Below, piece after piece: positions 9,495 through 18,434 of a stretch of 64,000 bases of DNA. A model generated the notes under the pieces. That model searched no databases. It was not told the origin of the DNA and saw nothing but the letters and a program-made list of their open reading frames with translations. Origin of the DNA: Pseudolabrys sp035626335 (GTDB taxonomy: Bacteria > Pseudomonadota > Alphaproteobacteria > Rhizobiales > Xanthobacteraceae); assembly GCA_035626335.1 (NCBI GenBank), contig DASPNW010000011.1, forward strand, positions 1-64,000. Direction: 5' to 3'. A program made the translations under genes and the position numbers. Each line of letters begins with the position of its first letter. Position 1 is the stretch's first letter.

Positions 9495-10277
9495 ATGCAT
9501 CACCCGCAAGCAGCATCGCGCGACAGCGTGGCGCAAACGGCGTCCAATATCATCGAGCGTGTGCGTAGGCGCAGCCCTCGCGTTCACTGTGTCACAAATA
9601 CAGTCGCACAGAATTTCACCGCCAATGCGTTGCTCGCGCTTGGGTGCGTACCCTCGATGACCCTGTCGCCCGGAGAGATCGGAGCATTCGTTTCCGGCGC
9701 TCAGGGCCTTCTGGTCAATCTCGGCACGTTCGACGATGAGCGGCGCGAGGCAATTGGAATTGCGGCGGAAGCCGCGGCAAAACAGCAGCTGCCATGGGTG
9801 CTCGATCCGGTCTTTGTCGATCGAGCGCCGTCTCGCGCCGCTTTTGCGCGCGAACTCATCGGCCGCAGGCCGGTCGTTATTCGCCTCAACAACACCGAAT
9901 TCTCCACACTTGCTGGCGATGCGCCATCGCGCGACGCCGCCATGGCATTCGCGCGCGCCAATCAGATGGTGGTTGCGCTCTCCGGTGTTATCGATCTCGT
10001 TACAGATGGCGACCGTGTTGCGTCTGTCGCCAATGGGGATCCGCTGATGACCAAAGTGACTGCGATGGGCTGCGCCGTTTCGGCGGTGGTCACGGCATGC
10101 TTGACGGTTGAGCCCGACGCATTTGAGGCAACCATTGCCGCGCTGCTCCTCGTCACGGTCGCCGGTGAACTGGCGGCAGAAAAATCAGATGGCCCTGGAA
10201 CCTTCGCCGCCGCGGTGATTGATGCGCTCTATCGTCTCGACGGGATGGCGCTGGTGGCACGCGCCAAGGTCAGTTGA
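9495..10277 (+). CDS. thiM: Hydroxyethylthiazole kinase ThiM
   Basis: Phosphorylates 4-methyl-5-(2-hydroxyethyl)thiazole, a salvage step of thiamine synthesis in the cytoplasm. 260 residues, normal for the family. The N-terminal block HCVTNTVAQNFTANALLALG and the MGCAVSAV segment near residue 195, with the conserved cysteine of the ATP/Mg site, identify ThiM. First gene under the TPP riboswitch; its stop TGA overlaps the ATG of thiE. Together with thiE and thiD this is a salvage-type thiamine operon; no de novo thiC, thiG or thiO gene is present in the window. Confidence 0.97.
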   Translation: MHHPQAASRDSVAQTASNIIERVRRRSPRVHCVTNTVAQNFTANALLALGCVPSMTLSPGEIGAFVSGAQGLLVNLGTFDDERREAIGIAAEAAAKQQLPWVLDPVFVDRAPSRAAFARELIGRRPVVIRLNNTEFSTLAGDAPSRDAAMAFARANQMVVALSGVIDLVTDGDRVASVANGDPLMTKVTAMGCAVSAVVTACLTVEPDAFEATIAALLLVTVAGELAAEKSDGPGTFAAAVIDALYRLDGMALVARAKVS

Positions 10278-10936
10278 TGCGTGTTGATCTCAGGCTCTAT
10301 GCGCTTGTCGATCCCGCCGTTGCGGGCGGTCGTACGCTTGCGGACCTGGCTGCCTGTATCTCCGGTAGTGCGACACTTGTGCAATTGCGCGATAAGCATC
10401 GGTCAACCCGGGCGATGGTCGAGGAGACGCGCGCGCTACGGGCCGTACTGGAGCCCAAAGGTATCCCGCTGCTCGTCAATGATCGCGTTGATGTTGCGCT
10501 CGCTGCCGAAGCGGACGGCGTCCATATCGGTCAGGATGATCTGGCGCCGGCCGATGCACGGCTCCTCCTTGGGAAACGCGCGATTATCGGCCTGAGCGTC
10601 AAAACGGTGGATCAAGCAAAAGCCGCACCGCTTGATTTGCTGGACTATGTCGCCATCGGTGGCGTTTACGGGACAGCTTCCAAAGAAAACACCGCGGCGC
10701 CCATCGGCGTCGCCGGCCTGCTGACAATTGTGCAGGTAATTCGTGCGCGCGAACCAGACTATCCCATCTGTGCGATCGCGGGTATCGGTGCAGCTAATGC
10801 CGCCGATGTTATTGCTGCCGGGGCAGACGGCGTCGCTGTGATCTCAGCCCTGTCGCTTGCTGCCGATCCGGCGAAAGCGGCACAGGAGTTGCGTGCGATT
10901 GTTGACGACGCGCTCAAACAACGAAGGGCGCCATGA
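10277..10936 (+). CDS. thiE: Thiamine-phosphate synthase ThiE
   Basis: Joins HMP-pyrophosphate and thiazole phosphate to make thiamine monophosphate. 219 residues from the ATG that overlaps the thiM stop (TGATG); a TTG one codon upstream is also in frame. TIM-barrel motifs are all present: VQLRDKHR (diphosphate/Mg binding), NDRVDVALAAEADGVHIGQ, YVAIGGVYGTASK, and the C-terminal phosphate-binding IAGIGAANAADVIAAGADG. Translationally coupled to both neighbours, as the next gene overlaps by ATGA. Confidence 0.97.
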   Translation: MRVDLRLYALVDPAVAGGRTLADLAACISGSATLVQLRDKHRSTRAMVEETRALRAVLEPKGIPLLVNDRVDVALAAEADGVHIGQDDLAPADARLLLGKRAIIGLSVKTVDQAKAAPLDLLDYVAIGGVYGTASKENTAAPIGVAGLLTIVQVIRAREPDYPICAIAGIGAANAADVIAAGADGVAVISALSLAADPAKAAQELRAIVDDALKQRRAP

Positions 10937-11739
10937 CCGCGATCGCTGTTGCCATTGCCGGCTCAGACTCGGGTGGTGGTGCCGGCGTCCAGGCGGATCT
11001 CAAGACTTTTTCCGCTTTGGGTGTCTATGGCGCTTCGGTCATTACTGCACTGACCGCGCAGAACACAAAAGGCGTCACTGCGATTCACGACGTGCCGGCT
11101 GACTTCATTGCGGCCCAGATTGATGCGGTATTTTCCGATCTCAAAATTGGCGCGGTCAAGATCGGCATGCTTTCGCAGGCCGCTACGATAGAAACGGTGG
11201 CAAAGGGTCTGGATCGTTACCGCGCGAGTAATATCGTTCTCGATCCGGTAATGATCGCAACATCAGGTGATCGGCTGTTGGCGACCGACGCCATGGAAGC
11301 GCTCCGTAAGTTGCTCATTCCCCGCGCGTTGGTGGTGACGCCTAATTTGCCGGAAGCCGCAGCGCTGGTCGGCGCTTCAATCGCGCGCAACGAACAGGAA
11401 ATGGAAATACAAGCGCGAGAGCTGCTGGCGCTGGGCGCGAGAAGCGTCCTGATAAAAGGCGGCCACGGTACTGGCGAGGAAAGTGTCGACTTGCTGATCG
11501 GGCAGGGTGCGGTGTTGCGGCTCGCGGCAAAACGCGTGAATACGAAAAACGCTCATGGAACAGGCTGTACGTTGTCTTCAGCCGTGGCGGCGGGGCTTTC
11601 CAGCGGCCTCGATCTCAAAGCCGCCGTACGAAATGCCAAAGCTTACGTCACCGGAGCCATTACCGCAGGAGACGAGCTCAAGGTCGGCCACGGATCGGGC
11701 CCGGTGCATCATTTTTTCAAGATATGGAGAGAGCCATGA
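10933..11739 (+). CDS. thiD: Hydroxymethylpyrimidine/phosphomethylpyrimidine kinase ThiD
   Basis: Two-step kinase that converts HMP to HMP-pyrophosphate, the pyrimidine substrate of ThiE. 268 residues, the usual ribokinase-fold length. AGSDSGGGAGVQADLKTF at the N terminus and ALTAQNTKGV are hallmark sequences; KGGHGTG and NAHGTGCTLSSAVAAGL form the anion hole and catalytic aspartate-equivalent region of this fold. Overlaps thiE by ATGA at the start, and its stop overlaps the start of a TRAP-type binding protein gene. The four genes are therefore one tightly coupled transcript. Confidence 0.97.
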   Translation: MTAIAVAIAGSDSGGGAGVQADLKTFSALGVYGASVITALTAQNTKGVTAIHDVPADFIAAQIDAVFSDLKIGAVKIGMLSQAATIETVAKGLDRYRASNIVLDPVMIATSGDRLLATDAMEALRKLLIPRALVVTPNLPEAAALVGASIARNEQEMEIQARELLALGARSVLIKGGHGTGEESVDLLIGQGAVLRLAAKRVNTKNAHGTGCTLSSAVAAGLSSGLDLKAAVRNAKAYVTGAITAGDELKVGHGSGPVHHFFKIWREP

Positions 11740-12806
11740 CGACGCGACGGAATTTTGCGATCGCTGCCGGGGCCGCTGCCGGAATGCTCGCCGCGCCCTC
11801 AGTGGCGCGGGCGCAAACTCTCAAGTGGCGCATGGTGACGTCATGGCCGAAACGTTTGCCGGGGCCCGGCATGTCGGCCGAGCGTATCGCGGAGCGCATT
11901 CGAACGCTCTCCGGCGGTAAACTTGAGATCGCGGTGCATGCGGCGGGTGAGTTGGTGCCAGCTTTCGAGGTGCTCGATGCCGTTGGCAATGGCGTGGCCG
12001 ATATTGGCCATACGGCGTCGTTCTATTGGCAGGGCAAAATGCCGGCGGCTGCGTTCTTTACAACCGTCCCATTTGGGCTCACACCCGGCGAACACGTCGC
12101 TTGGGTAGATGCGGGTGGCGGGCAAGCACTTTGGGATGAGCTTTATGCGCCTTTCGGCGTGAAGCCCTTTATGGGTGGTAATACCGGCATCTGTATGGGC
12201 GGCTGGTTCCGACGCGAGCTGAAGAGCCTCGCCGACCTTCGCGGCTTGAAATTGCGTGCGCTCGGCCTCGGGGGCGAGGTTTATCGCCGGCTAGGCGCTA
12301 CGCCCCAAACCACGCCACCGTCGGAGATTTTGGTAAGCTTGCAATCGGGCGTGATCGACGGAGCTGAATTCGTAGGCCCCGGCACAGATATTGCGCTCGG
12401 GCTCTATCGCGTCGCGCCGTTCTACTATTACCCGGGATTCAACAAGCCGAACGGTACCGGCGAGTGCATCGTTTCCCAGAAAGTGTGGGATGCTATCCCC
12501 GGCGATCTCAAGGCGGTTATCACACATGCCTGTGCAGCCGAAGCGAGCTATGCGCTTGCCGAGATGGAACGTCTTAACTCGCAGGCACTCGCCGTCTTGA
12601 TCAATGAACACAATGTGAAGCTTGCAGCGTTCCCGGCGGATCTTGTAGCTGCGGCGAGATTGCAGGCGAACGACGTACTCGGAGAATTGGCCGGGCGCAG
12701 TGCGGCCGCGGGCAAAGTGTATGCGTCCTACGCTACCTTCCGTGAGCGCACGGCGCCGTGGTCGCGAATATCGATTGAATCGGTACTGCGTTCGAGAGGG
12801 GCGTGA
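11736..12806 (+). CDS. TRAP transporter solute-binding protein (DctP family) in the thiamine operon
   Basis: Periplasmic binding protein of 356 residues from the ATG at 11736, which overlaps the thiD stop (ATGA) and has GGAGAGAG upstream. The N terminus TTRRNFAIAAGAAAG is a Tat signal with twin arginines, cleaved after ARA. The mature part follows the DctP/TakP pattern (LKWRMVTSWPKRLPG, then FYWQGKMPAAAFFTTVPFG). TRAP binding proteins normally work with DctQ and DctM membrane subunits, which are absent here. Placement inside the TPP-controlled operon suggests a ligand related to thiamine or its precursors, but the family mainly binds organic and keto acids, so this stays an inference. Confidence 0.9.
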   Translation: MTTRRNFAIAAGAAAGMLAAPSVARAQTLKWRMVTSWPKRLPGPGMSAERIAERIRTLSGGKLEIAVHAAGELVPAFEVLDAVGNGVADIGHTASFYWQGKMPAAAFFTTVPFGLTPGEHVAWVDAGGGQALWDELYAPFGVKPFMGGNTGICMGGWFRRELKSLADLRGLKLRALGLGGEVYRRLGATPQTTPPSEILVSLQSGVIDGAEFVGPGTDIALGLYRVAPFYYYPGFNKPNGTGECIVSQKVWDAIPGDLKAVITHACAAEASYALAEMERLNSQALAVLINEHNVKLAAFPADLVAAARLQANDVLGELAGRSAAAGKVYASYATFRERTAPWSRISIESVLRSRGA

Positions 12807-12859
12807 AACAATCGCCTCGGGCGAATTGTTCTACTTGCAAGGCCAGGAATGACCGGCGA

Positions 12860-14596
12860 TCAGGCGGCTCCCGCCTTGTGGATACCGCGTTGGGTAAAAA
12901 ACTGCCGGATCTCGTTGGCAGGCCTTGCGTGGCTGAAGAGATAACCCTGCATTTCGGTGCACCCGATCGATTGCAGCATTTCCATTTGCTGTTGGGTTTC
13001 TACCCCCTCGGCGGTCGATGTCATGTTGAGGCATTTGGCGAGGCCTGCCACAGCGTTCACGATCGCGAGCGGCTCTGCCCCGTTGGACAGATCCTGAATG
13101 AACGATCGATCGATCTTGATCTTGTCGAACGGGAAGCTGCGGAGATAACTGAGCGATGAATATCCCGTTCCAAAATCGTCCAGTGCAATTTGCACGCCCA
13201 TTTTGCGAAGCTCATGTAGCGTGGCCAACGTTGTGAAAGTATTTTGAAGGAGCACGGTCTCGGTGATTTCAAGCTGTAATTTGTGCGGCGGCATGCCCGT
13301 TTCGTTGAGCGCCGACGTAACCATGTTAACCAGATTGCGGCAGTTCAACTGCGCTGGCGAAAGATTGACCGCGACCTTGATATGGTCCGGCCAGTCCACA
13401 GCTTCATTGCAAGCTGCCTTCAGCACCCATTCGCCGAGCGGCACAATGAGCCCGGTCTCTTCGGCAATCGGTATAAAATCGGCCGGCGAAACCAGCCCGC
13501 GCGTCGGATGGTTCCATCGCAGCAGGGCTTCGAAACCATTGACTTCGTTGCTTTCCAGGACAACGAGCGGCTGGTAGTGCAATTCGAATTGTTCGGTGGC
13601 TAGGGCCTTGCGAAGATCCATCTCGAGTTCGCGCCGTGCTTTCATGCGGGTATTCATTTCGGGCTCGAAGAACCGGAACGTACCGCGCCCGTCAGCCTTG
13701 GCGTCATAGAGCGCCATGTCGGCATTCCGCAAAAGCTCGTTCGACTCGACGGCGTCCATCGGCGCAACTGAAATACCGATGCTGATATCCGTGACGATCT
13801 GGTGTCCCTCGATCTGGTAGGGCTTGATCACTGAATCGCGAATGCGCTTCGAGAGCGTCGCGGCGTCGGCGGCCTGTTCCATTTGGGTCATGATGATAGC
13901 GAACTCATCGCCACCCATGCGGGCAACGACGTCCAGCTCGCGCGTGCAGCCGCGCAAACGTTCGCCAACCAGCTTAAGCAGTTCGTCGCCGATATGGTGG
14001 CCGAGCGCATCGTTGACGCTTTTGAATTGATCAAGGTCGAGGCATAGCACGGCCAGGCACTCGCCGCGTTTGACGCGCTTGATTTCGTGGTTGAGCTGTT
14101 CCAGCAAGAGCATGCGATTTGGGAGGTCGGTCAATGCATCGTGGCGCGCCATATGTGCGATGCGGTCTTCGGAGCGCTGGCGCTCGGTCACGTCTTCATG
14201 CGTGGCCAGCCAACCACCGCCCGTTATCGGCTTGTTGACGACTGAAAAAGCCCGCCCATCGGGCAAGTTCACGATTTGATTGAAAGTCTTTCCGTCTGCG
14301 ATGCCATTTTTGAGCCTGGCAACGTACTCGTCAGGATCGCCCGAGAAACTCCCGAGCTCGATTCGATGTTGGAGAAGGTCGCGCAAGTGGCAGCCAGGCT
14401 TTACGATATCGGAAGAAAGTCCATACAATTCTACATAACGTTGATTACAAAATGTTAGGCGTGTTTCGGAATCAAACATCAGCACGCCCTGCGACATGTT
14501 GTTCAGGACGGTCTGCAACAACTGTTCGTCTTTCCGCGTCATGTGCGGAAAGGTCAAGATGTCCGCGCGCGACGGCTGCTGCATCGGATGATCCAT
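12860..14596 (-). CDS. PAS-GGDEF-EAL cyclic-di-GMP signalling protein
   Basis: 578-residue cytoplasmic protein with no membrane segment. A PAS domain (about residues 25-140) ends in the THEDVTERQ linker typical of PAS-to-GGDEF fusions. The diguanylate cyclase domain (150-305) has an intact GGDEF signature at 228-232. The phosphodiesterase domain (320-570) has an intact EAL at 356-358 and the DDFGTGYSSL loop. Both catalytic sites look competent, so it may make and degrade c-di-GMP, with the PAS domain setting the balance. The gene is convergent with the thiamine operon and stands alone. Confidence 0.95.
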   Translation of the reverse strand: MDHPMQQPSRADILTFPHMTRKDEQLLQTVLNNMSQGVLMFDSETRLTFCNQRYVELYGLSSDIVKPGCHLRDLLQHRIELGSFSGDPDEYVARLKNGIADGKTFNQIVNLPDGRAFSVVNKPITGGGWLATHEDVTERQRSEDRIAHMARHDALTDLPNRMLLLEQLNHEIKRVKRGECLAVLCLDLDQFKSVNDALGHHIGDELLKLVGERLRGCTRELDVVARMGGDEFAIIMTQMEQAADAATLSKRIRDSVIKPYQIEGHQIVTDISIGISVAPMDAVESNELLRNADMALYDAKADGRGTFRFFEPEMNTRMKARRELEMDLRKALATEQFELHYQPLVVLESNEVNGFEALLRWNHPTRGLVSPADFIPIAEETGLIVPLGEWVLKAACNEAVDWPDHIKVAVNLSPAQLNCRNLVNMVTSALNETGMPPHKLQLEITETVLLQNTFTTLATLHELRKMGVQIALDDFGTGYSSLSYLRSFPFDKIKIDRSFIQDLSNGAEPLAIVNAVAGLAKCLNMTSTAEGVETQQQMEMLQSIGCTEMQGYLFSHARPANEIRQFFTQRGIHKAGAA

Positions 14597-15005
14597 ACTG
14601 AGCCCCTGACGAAAAAGGTATCCTGATCGGAGCTCATCTTTACGGATGGTCTGTGTGGAAGCCCTTAGGAATTGGAGTTGGTTTTAATTAAAAAATGGGA
14701 AGTTAGTGGCGGTATCTCATCAAGATGTGGCGGTCTCAGGGGCGTGCCTGTGCGCTAGACGGCGGTCGCATCGTTCTACCGGCTCTCCGAGAAGGCCGCA
14801 CTGTTAACTACATATCGCTCAAAACCTGGCCCCTCGCCAGATTTGAACGGACGCGCGAACGGAAAGAAAAGAGGCAATGGCGATCGCCAAGTGTGAAGTG
14901 GGTTACACACCCATATCGCGAGGCGGGTCTAAGCTTCTTTCCGTGTTGCGGGGCACCGTCGGGACGTGAAACCCCGATTTTCAATCCGCGATCGGGGGGA
15001 TCGCC
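14597..15005. other. Intergenic region with one possible 30-codon frame
   Basis: 409 bp between divergent genes, so it should hold both promoters. The part near 14690 is AT-rich. I see no RNA gene. A 30-codon frame on the plus strand at 14877-14969 (MAIAKCEVGYTP...) has AGAGG upstream, but I do not recognise it and would not call it a gene. Confidence 0.4.
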
Positions 15006-16118
15006 ATGCCGAAGAACGTCGTGCTCTGCTGCGACGGTACCGCGAACGAATTCGCAAAGGACCGTACCAACGTCGTCAAGTTGTTCTTTACGCTTATCCG
15101 CGATCCGGCCGCGCAGGTCGCCTATTATCATCCTGGTCTTGGTACCATGGAGCCTCCTGGCGCGCTGACACGGGTCACACGTATCGTGACGCGGCTCGCC
15201 GCTCGCGCATTTGGCTACGGACTTGAGGCCGATATTCGTGACGCTTACGTATTTCTGATGAATAACTTCGAGGAGGGCGACCGGGTCTTCCTGTTCGGAT
15301 TCAGCCGCGGCGCATATACCGCACGGGCGGTCGCGTCTTTGCTTCGCATGTATGGGCTTATTGCGAAAGGCAATGATGCGCTCGTGCCTTACGCGATCCG
15401 CATGCTGATGGCTATTCATGCCATCGACCGCAAGGGCCGCAATCGCAACGCGGAGCAAAAAAGCTATTTCACTCTTGCTGCCGATTTCAAGAGCACCTTC
15501 TCGACGCGGATCTGCAAGCCCTGGTTTGTTGGTCTCTGGGATACCGTGAGCTCGGTTGGCTGGTATGAGAACCCGCTGCAGTTGCCCTACACGGGAGACA
15601 ATCCCGACATTGAAATTGGCCGCCACGCAATCGCAATCGACGAACGCCGCGCCTTCTTCCGTTCAAATCTCTGGATGCCGAAGGGCCCGCCGCCACAGAG
15701 CGGACCCCAGGATCTCAAGCAAGTCTGGTTCCCAGGCGTCCACGAGGATGTTGGCGGAGGCTATCCGGAGGCTGAGAGCGGGCTTTCAAAGATTTCCCTT
15801 CAGTGGATGCTCAAGGAGGCTATCGGAGCCGGCCTTCTTGTCAGTCCAGGGCGCATGGATCTGGTGCTCGGCAAGAGCGGCGCCTATGCCGTACCCGACG
15901 CGAATGCGGTCATGCACGAGTCGTTGACAGGTTTCTGGTGGCTCGCCGAAATCCTCTGGAAGCGACATTACAACTGGATAAAGCAAAAATGGGAACGCCG
16001 TCCAAATCTCGGCCGGCGGCGCACCATTCCGCCAAAGTCCCTCATTCACGAGGCGGCATATTCACGCGGCGGCGACTATGCGCAATGCTTGCCTGCCGAC
16101 GCAATTCCAACAAGCTAG
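15006..16118 (+). CDS. DUF2235 alpha/beta hydrolase
   Basis: 370 residues opening with MPKNVVLCCDGTANEF, the standard start of DUF2235 proteins, an alpha/beta-hydrolase family that includes the Tle1-type phospholipase effectors of type VI secretion systems. The nucleophile elbow GFSRGAYTARAVA (Ser about residue 101) matches the family. HEDVGGGYPE, around residue 247, is the other conserved block with the catalytic acid region. No signal peptide and no type VI secretion genes are nearby, so a housekeeping lipase or hydrolase is as likely as an effector. The gene is monocistronic. Confidence 0.88.
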   Translation: MPKNVVLCCDGTANEFAKDRTNVVKLFFTLIRDPAAQVAYYHPGLGTMEPPGALTRVTRIVTRLAARAFGYGLEADIRDAYVFLMNNFEEGDRVFLFGFSRGAYTARAVASLLRMYGLIAKGNDALVPYAIRMLMAIHAIDRKGRNRNAEQKSYFTLAADFKSTFSTRICKPWFVGLWDTVSSVGWYENPLQLPYTGDNPDIEIGRHAIAIDERRAFFRSNLWMPKGPPPQSGPQDLKQVWFPGVHEDVGGGYPEAESGLSKISLQWMLKEAIGAGLLVSPGRMDLVLGKSGAYAVPDANAVMHESLTGFWWLAEILWKRHYNWIKQKWERRPNLGRRRTIPPKSLIHEAAYSRGGDYAQCLPADAIPTS

Positions 16119-16192
16119 GGACGCCGAGTTTCCGCATCCGGCTGTATGCGGTATGATCGCCTCAACAGTCGGCTATAACGGGATCGCCTGCG

Positions 16193-16498
16193 GTGTTCTT
16201 ACAAGCTTCGTGCCTTCGGACCTTTTTGCGAGCGGGCATGTGTGGCGCTGCTGCGCTTATTTTCATTCTAAGCCTGTCCGGCTGCTCCCAGCCTTGGAGC
16301 GAGGATACGAATCCAACTGCCATCGCTTGCGAAGGATACGGATTTGCCTATGGCAGCGAGCAATATGACGCATGCCTCAAATATGTCGAGAGTCGACGCG
16401 GCAGGCGCGTTTCGCCGACGGCTACGCCCGCGCCGGCGGCCAATGTAATTTGCCAAGCCGGCCCTTCCGGCGCCACCAATTGTCAGACGCGACAATAG
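16193..16498 (+). CDS. Small putative lipoprotein, function unknown
   Basis: 101 residues if the GTG at 16193 is used; an in-frame ATG at 16238 is the alternative, but it would remove the arginines that precede the hydrophobic segment. The segment ends in LSGC, a lipoprotein cleavage site, giving a mature protein of about 71 residues. It contains CEGYGFAYGSEQYDACLKYVE, a pattern (two cysteines around a Gly-Ser-x-x-Tyr motif) seen in small exported proteins of this bacterial group. The tail is proline/alanine-rich with two more cysteines. Function unknown. Confidence 0.6.
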   Translation: MFLQASCLRTFLRAGMCGAAALIFILSLSGCSQPWSEDTNPTAIACEGYGFAYGSEQYDACLKYVESRRGRRVSPTATPAPAANVICQAGPSGATNCQTRQ

Positions 16499-16633
16499 GG
16501 AAATTTCGCCGGTCTGTCGGGACATGAAAGTAATGTGACAGGGTCACTCGATTACAGCAGTCACGCGCGCTAATGGTAATATTAAGAAGAAAATTGGCGA
16601 GTTGTGCCATCGATAGATTTCCGTGGGGGAAGC

Positions 16634-17458
16634 ATGCTTAACGCAGCAGATCCGGACTCAACCCTTGGTCGCGTTCTCAACTTCTTGGGACAGAATTTGA
16701 AGCTCGACAAGATTTTTACCGATCTCGGATTGGATCCCAATCATTTCACTTACGACGCGGTCTTTCATCGCGTGACGGAAGTCATAATTGCAAATATCAA
16801 CGTTGCGAATGTCCTAGCGCTCGTCGGCGCGGCGTTCTACGTCGCCACGCTCATGATGCGCACAATCGTGCCACTTCGCGTCATTGGCATCATCAGCATC
16901 GCGTTTTTCATCGCTTATGGCGTGGTGGCCGGCGCCGTATCCACATTTTTGCTTTATCTTCTTTCGCTGCCGATCAACGTCATCCGTCTTCGCCAAATGC
17001 TTTCTTTGGTCAAAAAGGCGCGGTTATCCGCACAAGGTGATTTGTCGATGGATTGGCTGAGGCCGTATATGACACCGAGAAAGTATCGCAAAGGCGATAC
17101 ATTGTTCCGCAAAGGTGATGTCGCCAATGAAATGTTTCTAACTGTCACCGGAAAATTTCTGGTGACTGAAATCGGTATCGAGGTTCCGCCTGGCCGGATC
17201 ATGGGAGAGCTTGGTTTTGTCGCACCGAAAAACAAACGTACCCAGACGGTCACATGCATCGAAAGCGGAGACGTCTTGACGATTACCTATGAAACGCTCC
17301 TCGAACTTTACTTCCAGAATCCGGAATTCGGTTACTATCTGCTGAGCCTGACGAGCGAACGTCTTTTGCAGAATGTTTCGCGTCTCGAAGGGCTCGTCGA
17401 GGAATACAAGACGAAGCTGGATCAACAGGCGAGGACGTCTACGCCGACATCGCGCTAA
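16634..17458 (+). CDS. Membrane protein with C-terminal cyclic-nucleotide-binding domain
   Basis: 274 residues from the ATG at 16634, preceded by GGGGGAAGC; a longer in-frame start at 16604 is less supported. The N-terminal half has two to three membrane segments (about residues 55-120), and the C-terminal half (138-235) is a cyclic-nucleotide-binding beta-roll: GDTLFRKGDVANEMFLTVTG, then the phosphate-cassette-like GELGFVAPKNKRTQTV with a retained Glu and Arg. A short coiled tail follows. Three helices plus such a domain is the layout of Popeye-type proteins rather than of CRP regulators or ion channels. It has no DNA-binding domain. Its stop overlaps that of the next gene on the other strand. 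Confidence 0.8.
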   Translation: MLNAADPDSTLGRVLNFLGQNLKLDKIFTDLGLDPNHFTYDAVFHRVTEVIIANINVANVLALVGAAFYVATLMMRTIVPLRVIGIISIAFFIAYGVVAGAVSTFLLYLLSLPINVIRLRQMLSLVKKARLSAQGDLSMDWLRPYMTPRKYRKGDTLFRKGDVANEMFLTVTGKFLVTEIGIEVPPGRIMGELGFVAPKNKRTQTVTCIESGDVLTITYETLLELYFQNPEFGYYLLSLTSERLLQNVSRLEGLVEEYKTKLDQQARTSTPTSR

Positions 17459-17697
17459 CGCTTTGCGGAATTATTCCTGATTGTCTCAGTAACGCAGTTT
17501 CTGAGAAACGTCCGGCTCGCAGGAAACCGGATTTTTTTGGCTTTCACCTCGCCTTTGCAGTATGCGATTGCTTCTTTAATGGCGCGATCATCGGCCTCCG
17601 ACAGAGTCGGGGCAGCGACGGACGCGGATACAAGTGCTCCGCTAGCCAAAACGCTGCCGAGAATACCGACGTATAAACCTCTGGTGAAACGCGGCAT
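17455..17697 (-). CDS. Small exported protein, function unknown
   Basis: 80 residues from the ATG at 17697; a longer frame upstream to 17784 adds residues before an obvious signal peptide (MPRFTRGLYVGILGSVLASG ... VSASVAA). The mature part of about 55 residues has two cysteines (AIAYCKGE and RNCVTE) that could form a disulfide. I recognise no family. It is convergent with the cyclic-nucleotide-binding protein gene, overlapping by 4 bp. Confidence 0.6.
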   Translation of the reverse strand: MPRFTRGLYVGILGSVLASGALVSASVAAPTLSEADDRAIKEAIAYCKGEVKAKKIRFPASRTFLRNCVTETIRNNSAKR

Positions 17698-17845
17698 GAT
17701 GTGGTCACCTGAACACTTTGGTGGTGCGCATACAATGTGCGCTATCGCCGCATAGAACGCCAATGAAGCACCTTGGGCGATCACTGGGGCCGAATCTGGT
17801 GAATGGGCGGCAATAACAGAAAAGCAAGTGAGGAGGGCAAACGTA

Positions 17846-18292
17846 ATGCGGGTGGGGCATTTTGTTTTTCTTGCCGTGGGGTTGGCCGTTGCGACTACGC
17901 CAGCGTCAGCTCAGGTGCGCGATGCGATCTATCGCGGCACGATGGTATGCGACAAGTTGCCGGTTACAGTCGGCAGCGGCCGCGAGGCGATTGAGGTGAC
18001 GATTGTCAAGGGCGCGGTTGTGTACACGCATGTTGTGCGGTTACACGGGACGGCAGACATGGTGCAGGAGAAGGGTACCGGAGCTCTGAGCGGCAACAAC
18101 ATCAGTTTGCAGGGCTCATGGAAAAGCGGCAACCGCCAATACGAGGCGAAATACAGCGGCACCTTCGTTCGCCGGCACGCCAATCTCAAAGGCACACAAA
18201 CTTGGACCGAGGGTGGTCAAACGACTAGCCGCAACTGTTCCGGGACGATCAAGCGTCCATTACGGGTGTTTCTGCCGCGCGAAAAAAAATAG
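17846..18292 (+). CDS. Small exported protein, function unknown
   Basis: 148 residues from the ATG at 17846, set by the strong GAGGAGG about 12 bases before it. A signal peptide ends at TTPASAQ. The mature part is beta-rich: YRGTMVCDKLPVTVG, an alternating hydrophobic core, GALSGNNISLQGSW, and a basic C-terminal tail. It has two cysteines (MVCDK and RNCSGT). The pattern fits a small beta-sandwich or lipocalin-like periplasmic protein. No known family recognised. Confidence 0.7.
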   Translation: MRVGHFVFLAVGLAVATTPASAQVRDAIYRGTMVCDKLPVTVGSGREAIEVTIVKGAVVYTHVVRLHGTADMVQEKGTGALSGNNISLQGSWKSGNRQYEAKYSGTFVRRHANLKGTQTWTEGGQTTSRNCSGTIKRPLRVFLPREKK

Positions 18293-18434
18293 CCAAGTAG
18301 GCTTATGATTAAATCACCATAGACGAAACGAGTGCGGATGCGCATGCTTCTTTGGAACCAGAACCACCCCGTTTGCGGTTAAAGGCGCGCCATCGTTTTC
18401 CGGTCATTCCACACGAACTAGAAGGGAATATGCC

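Noticed and set aside
12803..12835. Hairpin with AACAAT and ATTGTT arms after the TRAP protein stop
   Set aside because: Has a bulge and no T-run, so a terminator call is not supported.
15006..16118. DUF2235 protein as a type VI secretion effector
   Set aside because: No secretion-system genes, VgrG or immunity gene adjacent; generic hydrolase call kept.
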